Source: Alphaproteobacteria bacterium
GTDB taxonomy: Bacteria > Pseudomonadota > Alphaproteobacteria > DSM-16000 > Inquilinaceae
Direction: 5' to 3'
Length of the DNA: 64,000 bases
NCBI GenBank assembly: GCA_028281925.1
Contig: JANQIX010000104.1
Span: forward strand, 124,001 to 188,000
The translations under genes and the position numbers were made by a program. The notes under the pieces were generated by a model that was not told the origin of the DNA, ran no database searches, and saw only the letters and a list, made by a program, of their open reading frames with translations. This document shows positions 16,549 through 24,710 of the stretch, piece after piece; positions within the stretch are counted from its first letter, which is position 1, and the number at the start of each line of letters is the position of its first letter.

Positions 16549-17094
16549 TCACTGCGCATAATCGGTCTGCATGCGTCGCCATAGCCGGTATCCCTCATTG
16601 AAGTCGTCGAGGTCGAACGGGAAGTCTACGGACTGGCCCTGTCCATCGACCCCCGTCACGACCAGTTGGGCCCCCATGCCCGCCGCCGCAACGACCAGGC
16701 CGGCGCTGACACCTTCGATTTGGCAGACCCGCCCATCGCACCGGATATCCGCAGACGGTTCGGCCAGGCTCACGATTTCCCGTCCATCGACGCTGATGCC
16801 GGACGGCGGCAGATCGAAACCCAGCTCGGCCGCCACGATTGCGACCGTCTGGCCGGGTCCGTTTTCGCTCGGGCTGAGCTGAAGGATCACGTCCCGTTGG
16901 CCGCGTTCCGCCTCGACCGACACGATGGCGAACATCTCACAGATGCCGGCGGGAACGTCCGCACGGACGCATTCGATCCGCCATTTACCGACATCCGCCC
17001 ATGCCAGCACCTCGATCGCGCTCGCCCAGGCGATTCCCGGCATGACCGCCAGGCCCGCCGCGACCACACCGCTGAATATCGCCCGCGCCTGCAT
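16549..17094 (-). CDS. Secreted protein, invasion-associated locus B (IalB)-like
   Basis: A 181-residue protein with a clear signal peptide (MQARAIFSGVVAAGLAVMPG, cleavage after about AWA). The mature part has W..EC and ..ICEMF cysteines, then CDGRVC, and ends VDFPFDLDDFNEGYRLW, a layout resembling the IalB family (PF06776) of small periplasmic proteins. The ATG at 17094 is two bases after the stop of the upstream synthetase-like gene, so they are co-translated. IalB proteins have no agreed biochemical role. The family call is from pattern resemblance and is moderate. Confidence 0.5.
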   Translation of the reverse strand: MQARAIFSGVVAAGLAVMPGIAWASAIEVLAWADVGKWRIECVRADVPAGICEMFAIVSVEAERGQRDVILQLSPSENGPGQTVAIVAAELGFDLPPSGISVDGREIVSLAEPSADIRCDGRVCQIEGVSAGLVVAAAGMGAQLVVTGVDGQGQSVDFPFDLDDFNEGYRLWRRMQTDYAQ

Positions 17095-17096
17095 CC

Positions 17097-18482
17097 CTAG
17101 ACCTTGTCGAGATACCACTGATACTCAAGCGGCGTTACGCGACCGGTGAACTTGTCCCGCTCGCCCCGTTTCAGTGCCAGGTAGACGTGAAGATACCGGC
17201 GGCCGAACGCCTCTGCATAGAACGCCGACTGATCCAGCCTGTCCAGCGCCACCGCCCATGAATTGCTAAGGGTTCCGGGGATCTCTTTGCTGGCATTGCC
17301 GATCACCGGTGGTCCTGGATCCAGCTTGTTGACAATGCCGTGGCGCGCGCCGGCCAGAACGGCCGCCATGACGACATAGGGGTTGGCATCCGCCCCGGCC
17401 ATGCGATGCTCCACCCGCCGCGATGCGGGCGGACCGTTCGGGATCCTCAGGGCGCAGGTCCGATTATTGACGGCCCAACATGGGGCATGCGGGACATAGG
17501 TGTCCGGCCTCAGTCGCCGGTACGAGTTCTGGTTCTGAAGGAAAAGGGCGAGGCCGTCTTCCATCGTCGCTGCCATACCGGCCAGCGCCTGGCGCAAGAG
17601 CGGAGCCCCGGCAGCGTCCTCAGCGGCGAACAGGTTCGTGCCCCCAGCATCGGTGAGGCTCAGATGGATGTGCAGACCATTGCCCGAGAAATCAGCGTAC
17701 GGCTTGGCCATGAACGTCGCCTGCAAACCGTGACGCTCGGCCGCCTTACGGACCACACGTTTGAACAGCACGGCATCGTCGCAGGCCGCCACCGGGTCGG
17801 GTCGGTGGCGCAGATTGATCTCATACTGGCCGGGCGCGTATTCGGAAATCGCGCTGTCCACAGGGATACCCAGGCCGGCGCAGTCGACCTCTATCTCAGA
17901 CAGCAGGTCATCGATGTCGTCGAGCTCGTCCACCCCGTAGACCTGGCTGGTCCGTTGACGCCGGCCGGATGCCGGCGAAGCCGGCGGCTGCGGCGCTCCG
18001 TCCGGCAGCCGCTCGCGGTCGATCAGATAGAATTCCAGCTCTATGGCAACGACGGGGGTCAGCCCATCCGCCCGCAGATCTGCCGTCAGTCGCTCGACCA
18101 AGGCACGGGGGTCGGCGAAGAACGGACCGCCATCGACCTCACGCATTGCCATCAAGACCTGGGCAGCTGGGCGTCCTTGCCCCGGTGCGCGATGGAGCCG
18201 ACCCGGCACAGGCAGGCAGATGCGGTCCGCGTCACCGTCGGCGAAACCGAGGCCGGTGGCTTCGATCGTCTCACCACTGATATCGATGGCGTAGAGCGAG
18301 CCGGGAAGGCCGATGCCTTGGGCGTATAGGGCGCCCAGCCCACCGACGGGGATCTTCTTGCCCCGAAGGATACCGTTGTGGTCCGCGATCAAGGCGTCGA
18401 CCACGGCGATATCTGGGTTGGCGGACAGGAAGGCTGCTATGTCGTCTTGATGCGGAACGGGTGGCCTGTGGGCTGCTGTCAT
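17097..18482 (-). CDS. Glutamine-synthetase-like ligase (gamma-glutamylpolyamine synthetase type)
   Basis: A 461-residue glutamine synthetase family protein. It has the beta-Grasp N-terminal domain (VDALIADHNGILRGKKIPV), catalytic-domain elements AIELEFYLI, YEINL, GNGLHIHLSL and SRRVEHRMAGADANPYVVMAA. This sequence class belongs to PuuA/GlnA3-type enzymes that attach glutamate to putrescine or other amines. The start is uncertain: ATG 18482 gives a normal family length, while ATGs at 18521 and 18581 are in frame. It is divergent from a second synthetase at 18645 and heads a leftward unit with the IalB-like and PuuB-like genes. Confidence 0.82.
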   Translation of the reverse strand: MTAAHRPPVPHQDDIAAFLSANPDIAVVDALIADHNGILRGKKIPVGGLGALYAQGIGLPGSLYAIDISGETIEATGLGFADGDADRICLPVPGRLHRAPGQGRPAAQVLMAMREVDGGPFFADPRALVERLTADLRADGLTPVVAIELEFYLIDRERLPDGAPQPPASPASGRRQRTSQVYGVDELDDIDDLLSEIEVDCAGLGIPVDSAISEYAPGQYEINLRHRPDPVAACDDAVLFKRVVRKAAERHGLQATFMAKPYADFSGNGLHIHLSLTDAGGTNLFAAEDAAGAPLLRQALAGMAATMEDGLALFLQNQNSYRRLRPDTYVPHAPCWAVNNRTCALRIPNGPPASRRVEHRMAGADANPYVVMAAVLAGARHGIVNKLDPGPPVIGNASKEIPGTLSNSWAVALDRLDQSAFYAEAFGRRYLHVYLALKRGERDKFTGRVTPLEYQWYLDKV

Positions 18483-18644
18483 CGGCTGCGGAGACGGACA
18501 TTCATCGACGGACGACCGCATCGTCGGCCGGCACGCCCGAACGGTCAAGCCGTGTGCTGCAGTCGCAGGGTTTCCTTCCATGCGGCTTTGATGGATGCTT
18601 CGGGCATGCCGTGAGCAAGATCGGCCCCACAAATTCGCAGTCGC

Positions 18645-19988
18645 ATGACGAAACTTAAGGCCTTTATCGATCAGCACCGAGTCACCGAGGTGGAATGCCT
18701 GGTGCCGGACGTCAACGGCATTGCCCGCGGCAAGATCCTGCCGGACGACAAGTTCCTCAGAGGCATGGCAACGCGGGGGCTGCGCGTTCCTGAGTCGATC
18801 TTCATCCAGACCGTCACCGGCGGCTATCCGCGCGACGAGACGGTGACGGATACGGCAGTGATCGACACGACCATGGTGCCGGACGAAGACACCGTGCGGA
18901 TCGTGCCCTGGTACGAAGAACCGACCGCCCAGGTGATCTGCGACAGCCAGTATTCCGACGGCCGCGAGGTGGAGTTCTCATCCCGCTATGTGCTGCGCCG
19001 CGTCTTGGATCTCTATGCCGGACGCGGCTGGCGCCCGATCGTGGCGCCGGAGCTGGAATTCTTCCTGGTCAAGATCAACACCGACCCCGACTATCCGCTG
19101 GAGCCGCCGATCGGCCGCTCCGGCAGGCCCGAGACCGGACGCCAGGCTTTCGGCATCGACGCGGTCAACGAATTCGATCCGATCTTTGAAGACGTCTACG
19201 ACTACTGCGAAACGATGGGCCTCGACATCGATACGCTGAGCCATGAGGCCGGGGCCGGCCAGATCGAGATCAACTTCAACCACGGCGACGCGCTGGCGCT
19301 TGCCGACCAGGTCCTGCTGTTCAAGCGCACGGTTCGCGAGGCGGCGCTCAGGCACAATGTCTACGCCACTTTCATGGCCAAGCCGATGCAATACGAACCC
19401 GGCAGCGCCATGCACCTTCACCAGAGCGTTGTCGACGCCGCAACCGGCCGCAACCTGTTCAGCGAGCCCGACGGGAACGACACGGCGCTGCTGCGCGCCT
19501 TCATCGCCGGGCAGCAGCAGTTCGTGCCGGCCGCGATGGCGCTGTTTGCGCCGAACGTCAATTCGTATCGCCGGCTGGACCCGGACAGCGACGCGCCGAT
19601 CAATGTGCAGTGGGGCTATGACAACCGTACCGTGGGCTTCCGCGTGCCGGCAGACGAGCCGGAGGCGCGGCGAGTCGAAAACCGCGTCGCGGGGGCCGAC
19701 TGCAATCCATACCTGATGATTGCAGGCTCGCTGGCCTGCGGCTATCTGGGCATGACCGACGCCCTCGCGCCAACGGAACCCGTGGCCGGCAGCGCCAAAC
19801 GGCTGCCATTCACGCTGCCGCGGCACCTGTGGGACAGCCTGAACAGGCTGAATGAATCGCAGCCGCTGCGGCAGGTGCTCGGTGACCGTTTCGTGGATGC
19901 CATCTGGTACATTAAGCGCGCCGAATATGACGCCTACCAACGCGTGATCAGTTCGTGGGAGCGCGAAAACCTTCTGCTGAACGTCTAG
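18645..19988 (+). CDS. Glutamine-synthetase-like ligase, PuuA-type
   Basis: A 447-residue glutamine synthetase family protein. Key blocks are VECLVPDVNGIARGKILP (beta-Grasp), APELEFFLV, GQIEINFNHGD, SAMHLHQS and ARRVENRVAGADCNPYLMIAG. The opening and the VTGGYPRDETVTD segment are typical of gamma-glutamylputrescine synthetase homologues. It catalyses ATP-dependent condensation of glutamate with an amine, probably putrescine. Its start is 162 bases from that of the other synthetase, in the opposite direction. Having two such ligases suggests different amine preferences. Confidence 0.85.
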   Translation: MTKLKAFIDQHRVTEVECLVPDVNGIARGKILPDDKFLRGMATRGLRVPESIFIQTVTGGYPRDETVTDTAVIDTTMVPDEDTVRIVPWYEEPTAQVICDSQYSDGREVEFSSRYVLRRVLDLYAGRGWRPIVAPELEFFLVKINTDPDYPLEPPIGRSGRPETGRQAFGIDAVNEFDPIFEDVYDYCETMGLDIDTLSHEAGAGQIEINFNHGDALALADQVLLFKRTVREAALRHNVYATFMAKPMQYEPGSAMHLHQSVVDAATGRNLFSEPDGNDTALLRAFIAGQQQFVPAAMALFAPNVNSYRRLDPDSDAPINVQWGYDNRTVGFRVPADEPEARRVENRVAGADCNPYLMIAGSLACGYLGMTDALAPTEPVAGSAKRLPFTLPRHLWDSLNRLNESQPLRQVLGDRFVDAIWYIKRAEYDAYQRVISSWERENLLLNV

Positions 19989-20089
19989 ACCGGCACAGCG
20001 CACGAAACAGTTGGCAATCTGTAAGGTTCGGTTCGTGCACAAGCTGGGTTACGGTATCCACCACCCGAGGGCGAGCATACCGATTTTCA

Positions 20090-20596
20090 ATGTACGATCA
20101 GCGAAGGCCCGCCCCACCGAAGCGGCGAACAATCACCGATCGCAGCTTCCTTAGAACCTGCCCGGACGGCATCGCCGCGATCTTCCGCTATTGGGACGGC
20201 AAGCGCGGGCAGAGGGCGATGCCAAGACGGCGCGACATCGACCCTCTGGATATTCCCGGCCATCTGCCTGGCGTCCTGATTATCGACGTGGAAGGGGAGG
20301 ATGATCGCGGCAGAGGCATCTACCGCTACCGGCTTGTGGGAACCGGCAAGGTGGAGGCGCGCGGCGGGGATCCCACGGGTTCAACGGTCGAAGAGGGCTT
20401 TTGCGGGCCGAACCTGGAAGATGTCCTGGCATGCTATGAGATGGTGCGGCAACGGCGGAGCTTCCTTTACGATCCGGTGGCCTACTGGACGCGCGATGGT
20501 CGATGGAGAGATGATCTGACGCTGTTCCTCCCGCTTTCCGAAGATGATCGGACCGTCAGTCAGATCTTTGTGTATACGGAACCGCGCACTCCATGA
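20090..20596 (+). CDS. PAS-domain protein (PF07310 family)
   Basis: A 168-residue cytoplasmic protein resembling the alphaproteobacterial PAS_5 family (PF07310): FRYWDGKRGQRAMPRRRDIDPLDIPGHLPGVLIIDVE, then the YRYRLVGTG strand and YDPVAYWTRDGRW. Members are stand-alone PAS folds with no output domain; function is unknown. The ATG at 20090 begins the conserved part; the open frame extends upstream into the synthetase gene without evidence of translation. It lies 101 bases after that gene and may be cotranscribed. Confidence 0.68.
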   Translation: MYDQRRPAPPKRRTITDRSFLRTCPDGIAAIFRYWDGKRGQRAMPRRRDIDPLDIPGHLPGVLIIDVEGEDDRGRGIYRYRLVGTGKVEARGGDPTGSTVEEGFCGPNLEDVLACYEMVRQRRSFLYDPVAYWTRDGRWRDDLTLFLPLSEDDRTVSQIFVYTEPRTP

Positions 20597-20868
20597 GGGC
20601 ACTGTCGGCAGACGGGTGGTAAGCCAGTCCATATCGTCGTGCTACGGCGCAGGTCCACTGATACACTGCACAGCATGCATTTGATCGGCTGGCTGACTGA
20701 CGTACAGGACGGATCCAATGGCGGCCCCCTCAGGCGCTAGCGGGCGCACCCAGCATGCCGAGTTGCTGATCCTGTGTGCGCGGATCGGCTTCAACCCTCC
20801 ATGCCGTGCCTGAGACCTCTTCCGACAGCTTCCACCGTCACCGTCCAGACACGACCGAGAGCCATCCG
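20597..20868. other. Intergenic region upstream of the aminotransferase
   Basis: A 272-base spacer between two rightward genes. No convincing small gene, RNA or palindrome was found. It may contain a separate promoter for the aminotransferase. Confidence 0.3.
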
Positions 20869-22251
20869 ATGACGACGCTTGAACCGGCAGACGCCGATTG
20901 GCGCGCGCTCGACACGCGCCACCACCTGCACCCGTTCACCGACTATCGTGCCCTGGCGGAGGAGGGCGGCAGCCGCATCATCACCCGTGGCGAAGGCGTA
21001 TGGCTGTGGGATGCCGACGGCAACCGCATCCTGGACGGCATGTCAGGGCTGTGGAACGTCAATGTCGGCCACGGACGGCAAGAGCTGGCCGACGCTGCTT
21101 ACCGGCAGATGCGTGAACTCGCCTACTACAACACCTTCTTCAAGACGGCGACGCCACCTGCGATCGCATTGGCGGCCAAGCTGTCGGCGCTGGCGCCGGA
21201 CGGTCTCCGGCATGCCTTCTTCGCCAATTCCGGCTCAGAGGCGAACGACACGATGGTGCGCCTGGTGCGGCATTTCTGGAACCTGGAAGGCCGCCCGCGC
21301 AAGAAGACAATCATTTCCCGCATCTACGGGTATCACGGTTCCACCATGGCGGCGGCCAGCCTGAGCGGCATGGGGCCCATGCACCGCCAGGCGGACCTGC
21401 CGCTGCCCGGCATCGTCCATATCATGCCGCCCTACAGCTTCGACTACGCCCGCGACGGCGAGAGCTCCGAGGCCTTCGCAGCACGCGCGGCCGCGGCGCT
21501 GGAGGACCGGATCCTCGAGCTCGGCGCCGACAGCGTCGCCGCCTTCGTCGCGGAACCGATCCAGGGGGCCGGGGGCGTGATCATACCGCCCGACGGCTAT
21601 TGGCCGGAGATCCAGCGCATCTGCGCCAAACACGACGTGCTGCTGGTGGTCGACGAGGTGATCTGCGGCTTCGGGCGCACCGGACACTGGTTCGGCTCGG
21701 ACCTTTACGGCCTCAAGCCCGATCTGATGCCCCTGGCGAAGGGCGTAACGTCGGGCTATCAGCCGCTCGCCGCCCTGATGATCGGCGACCGGGTCGCAAC
21801 GACCCTGATCGACAAGGGGGAGGAGTTCTTTCACGGATTCACCTATTCCGGTCATCCGGTCGCCGCCGCCGTGGCACTCGCCAATATCGAGGTGATCGAG
21901 CGCGAAGGGCTGGTCGCGCGCGTCGCCGACGAAATCGGCCCCTATTTCCAGACCCGCCTGCATGAGACCTTCGCAGACCATCCGCTGGTCGGCGAGGTGC
22001 GCGGCGTCGGCCTGATCGCGGCGATCGAGTTGGTTGAGGACAAGGCTGCCCGCCGCCACTTCCCGAAGCCCGGCGAGGTCGGCACCCGCTGCCGCGACCA
22101 TTCCTTCCGCCAGGGCCTGGTCATGCGCGCCGTGCGCGACGCCATGGTGTTGGCCCCGCCGCTGGTGATCACGAAAGACGAGGTGGACACGCTGATGGAC
22201 CGCGCGAGGCAGGCGGTCGACGCAACGGCGCTAGATCTCGGTCGGGATTAG
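20869..22251 (+). CDS. Class III aminotransferase, putrescine/omega-amino acid--pyruvate type
   Basis: A 460-residue PLP enzyme of the class III omega-aminotransferases. It shows the N-terminal HHLHPFTDY block of this subfamily, the PLP-binding FANSGSEANDTM, the VDEVICGFGRTG aspartate block and the Schiff-base lysine K291 in LAKGVTSGY. Enzymes of this subfamily (such as SpuC) transfer amino groups from putrescine or other omega-amines to pyruvate. The ATG at 20869 is chosen as the start of similarity. It is part of the polyamine region but could act on beta-alanine or taurine instead. Confidence 0.85.
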   Translation: MTTLEPADADWRALDTRHHLHPFTDYRALAEEGGSRIITRGEGVWLWDADGNRILDGMSGLWNVNVGHGRQELADAAYRQMRELAYYNTFFKTATPPAIALAAKLSALAPDGLRHAFFANSGSEANDTMVRLVRHFWNLEGRPRKKTIISRIYGYHGSTMAAASLSGMGPMHRQADLPLPGIVHIMPPYSFDYARDGESSEAFAARAAAALEDRILELGADSVAAFVAEPIQGAGGVIIPPDGYWPEIQRICAKHDVLLVVDEVICGFGRTGHWFGSDLYGLKPDLMPLAKGVTSGYQPLAALMIGDRVATTLIDKGEEFFHGFTYSGHPVAAAVALANIEVIEREGLVARVADEIGPYFQTRLHETFADHPLVGEVRGVGLIAAIELVEDKAARRHFPKPGEVGTRCRDHSFRQGLVMRAVRDAMVLAPPLVITKDEVDTLMDRARQAVDATALDLGRD

Positions 22252-22297
22252 GAAGGGCTGCAAGCGACGGCCATCCCCTTTGCCGCTGCCTTGAAGG

Positions 22298-24460
22298 TCA
22301 ATCGTCGCCGACGGCTTTGCTCAAGCCCTGCAGGGCTTGCATGACGTCGGGGGGATCGCCCTGTTGATGCGCGTCCTGCACGCAGACCGTCAACGGCAGC
22401 CTTATCGTCACCGTGGTTCCCACGTCCAGCGTGCTGTCGAGGCTGATCTCTCCGCCATGCAGTTCGACCAGTCCTTTGGCCAAAGGCAGGCCCAGGCCGG
22501 TTCCCTTCTCCGCCGATGGATCGAAGCTGTTGTCCGCCCGCTCGAAGGGTCGGAACACCAGGTTGATCTTGTCCGGCGGGATACCACACCCCGTGTCCCT
22601 GACCGTGAGATCGACGCGCGAACGGTCGACGTCGCATGTCGCACCGACGGTCACACGCCCGCCGGGCTCAGTGAACTTGATCGCATTGGCCAGTAGGTTG
22701 AACAACACCTGCTTGATGGCGCGCGGGTCAGCCAGCAGGATCGGGATCCGGTCCGAGACCTCCGTCTCCAGCGAGATGCGGGCCCGCTCCGCCCTTTCGC
22801 CGACCAGCCGCAGAGCTGCGCTGATGAGGTCTCTGAGGTCGGTCGGCTCCGGCGTGATGACCAGCTTGCCGGCCTCGATCTTGGCGATGTCGAGGATGTC
22901 GTTGATCAGATCCAGAAGATAGCTGCCGCTGGCAAAGATGTCCCCGGCATATTCGGAATAGCGCACGTCCCCGAGTGGACCGTAGTACCGGTCCCGGATC
23001 ATCTCCGAAAAGCCCAGGACGGCGTTCAGCGGCGTCCTCAGCTCGTGGCTCATGGCAGCAAGGAACGTCGACTTCGCCTTGTTCGCCTGTTCCGCCTCGA
23101 ACTTGGCTTGGCGTAGCGCGATCTCGGCATGACGGCGCTGGTCCACGAAACTGGTCAGCGCCCTGGCCATGTCCCCGATCTCGTCCGCTCCGTCTACGGG
23201 TATCGGCGCGTCCTGGCCTTGCGCATGACTCTCCATGGCGGAGCGCAGGATCTGGAGCCGCCCCATCACCCGCTGGCCGACATACCGCCAACCCACCAAC
23301 AGCGCGACAACAACGGCAAGCGCGGCGGCGATCGTCTGAATCGCCAATGCGCGCGAAAGGCGGTCTGCGAGATCGTCTGATGCGACCGTGACCGTCTCGC
23401 TGGCGCGTTCCAGCAACATGCCGACCTGTCGGCCCAGATCGGTGGCAAGCTGTTGGCTATGCCCCGCGACAGCGGACAGAACCGTCTCCGCCCCGATCTG
23501 ATTAAGCCGCAACTCGAAGATACCGCCAGACTCTTCCCCGTACCCCAGGATGGTTTCAGCCTGGTCGAGCATCGGCAAGCCCTGGTCGCCGGAAGGGTCG
23601 AGATCAAGCCGCAGACGCCGTATCGACTCCCGCACGGCCGTAAACTGAGCTTGCAGTTCGCGCACACGGTCCACGTCCGGGGCGTTGGCACCTTCATTCA
23701 GCAGCCCGACGACGAGGTGGGTTGCGGCCAGCGCCTCAAGATCGGACCGCATCGCGCCCGCCAGACCGTTGACCAGCGTATCCAGGCCAACACGTGAGAC
23801 CGTATCGGCAACGAAATCGCCGACCTGAATTGGGCCGTCCAATTGGACAAGCTCCGCCATGATGCGGTTGCCCTGGTCGATGAAGGCCCGATAGCCGGCC
23901 TCGATGCGCGGCTGAGCCATTTCGATGAAGGCACGGTGTTCGTCCCGCAGTACCGAAACGGCTTCCGCCAGTTCGTCGCCGGCCGCAATCAAGGCGACGG
24001 ACAGCTGGCTCTCAACATCAAGATTGACCGACAGCCCATCGATCCGCGAGCGCAATGCGGCGATGGAAATCGAGTCGAAGCCCAGCTCCTCAAGCCTGTC
24101 GATGCGGCGAGACATGGCCGTAAGCTGGATGTTGAGGGTCGCTACCAGGTCAGATCGTTCCCAGTCCGTGCTGACATGGGCAAATCTCCGCGTCATCGCG
24201 GCGAATGCTTCGACGTCGCTAGCGAGAGCCTGCGCGGCGGTGGCGGACCCCAGGTCCTCTTCCACCACGCTCTCCAGTCGCTCCGTACTGTCGTAGACGA
24301 ACAACCAAGCGACGGCGGCCGATCCCACCGACATCCCCGCGACCAGCAGAAACGCCGCCATCAGGCGCCATTGGATGCTCGGCAGGGCGAACCGCCTGCG
24401 TTCGACCGTTCGCTTCGAAGCCGGTTCGCCCGAGGCGCCGGGCCTATCAGCAGGTCTCAT
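22298..24460 (-). CDS. Membrane sensor histidine kinase with HAMP domain (PleC/DivJ-like transmitter)
   Basis: A kinase of about 720 residues. Two membrane helices (about 33-56 and 375-392) flank a long helical periplasmic region of roughly 320 residues, then HAMP (about 393-445), a HisKA domain with H472 in AAMSHELRTPLNAVLGFSEM, and HATPase with N-box LLANAIKFTEPGG and GTGLGLPLAKGL. The YYGPLGDVRYSEYAGDI segment after the H-box is typical of PleC/DivJ-type kinases that act on DivK. It has no receiver. The start may be GTG 24463 or ATG 24460. A TTAACCAT CtrA-type site lies 145 bases upstream. Confidence 0.86.
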   Translation of the reverse strand: MRPADRPGASGEPASKRTVERRRFALPSIQWRLMAAFLLVAGMSVGSAAVAWLFVYDSTERLESVVEEDLGSATAAQALASDVEAFAAMTRRFAHVSTDWERSDLVATLNIQLTAMSRRIDRLEELGFDSISIAALRSRIDGLSVNLDVESQLSVALIAAGDELAEAVSVLRDEHRAFIEMAQPRIEAGYRAFIDQGNRIMAELVQLDGPIQVGDFVADTVSRVGLDTLVNGLAGAMRSDLEALAATHLVVGLLNEGANAPDVDRVRELQAQFTAVRESIRRLRLDLDPSGDQGLPMLDQAETILGYGEESGGIFELRLNQIGAETVLSAVAGHSQQLATDLGRQVGMLLERASETVTVASDDLADRLSRALAIQTIAAALAVVVALLVGWRYVGQRVMGRLQILRSAMESHAQGQDAPIPVDGADEIGDMARALTSFVDQRRHAEIALRQAKFEAEQANKAKSTFLAAMSHELRTPLNAVLGFSEMIRDRYYGPLGDVRYSEYAGDIFASGSYLLDLINDILDIAKIEAGKLVITPEPTDLRDLISAALRLVGERAERARISLETEVSDRIPILLADPRAIKQVLFNLLANAIKFTEPGGRVTVGATCDVDRSRVDLTVRDTGCGIPPDKINLVFRPFERADNSFDPSAEKGTGLGLPLAKGLVELHGGEISLDSTLDVGTTVTIRLPLTVCVQDAHQQGDPPDVMQALQGLSKAVGDD

Positions 24461-24604
24461 CACCGCGAGACCCCGCCGGATCCGGGGGTGACCAAGTCCG
24501 GGACTGCGCGGTCAGTTTGGTGGATCGGCACGGTAGGCAGCTATCCGGCGCAGAAACTCGCAACATGAGTGAGGTGTAGTCGTCCGTCACTACCGTTGCG
24601 TAAA

Positions 24605-24612
24605 ATGGTTAA
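24605..24612 (-). promoter_or_regulatory. CtrA-type half-site (TTAACCAT) upstream of the HAMP kinase
   Basis: Read on the minus strand, the sequence is TTAACCAT, identical to the eight-base CtrA half-site consensus. It lies in the 250-base spacer between the PP2C gene and the kinase, upstream of the kinase start and oriented with it. An eight-base match can occur by chance, so support is moderate to weak. Confidence 0.3.
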
Positions 24613-24710
24613 CATGCCGTCAAGGTCCTTGGCCGGACCTTGCATTCAGGCGATATGACGGCGTCCAGCCGCGATATGGAGAGCGACGGCCCGCTGTCGG
24701 ATGGCAGCGA

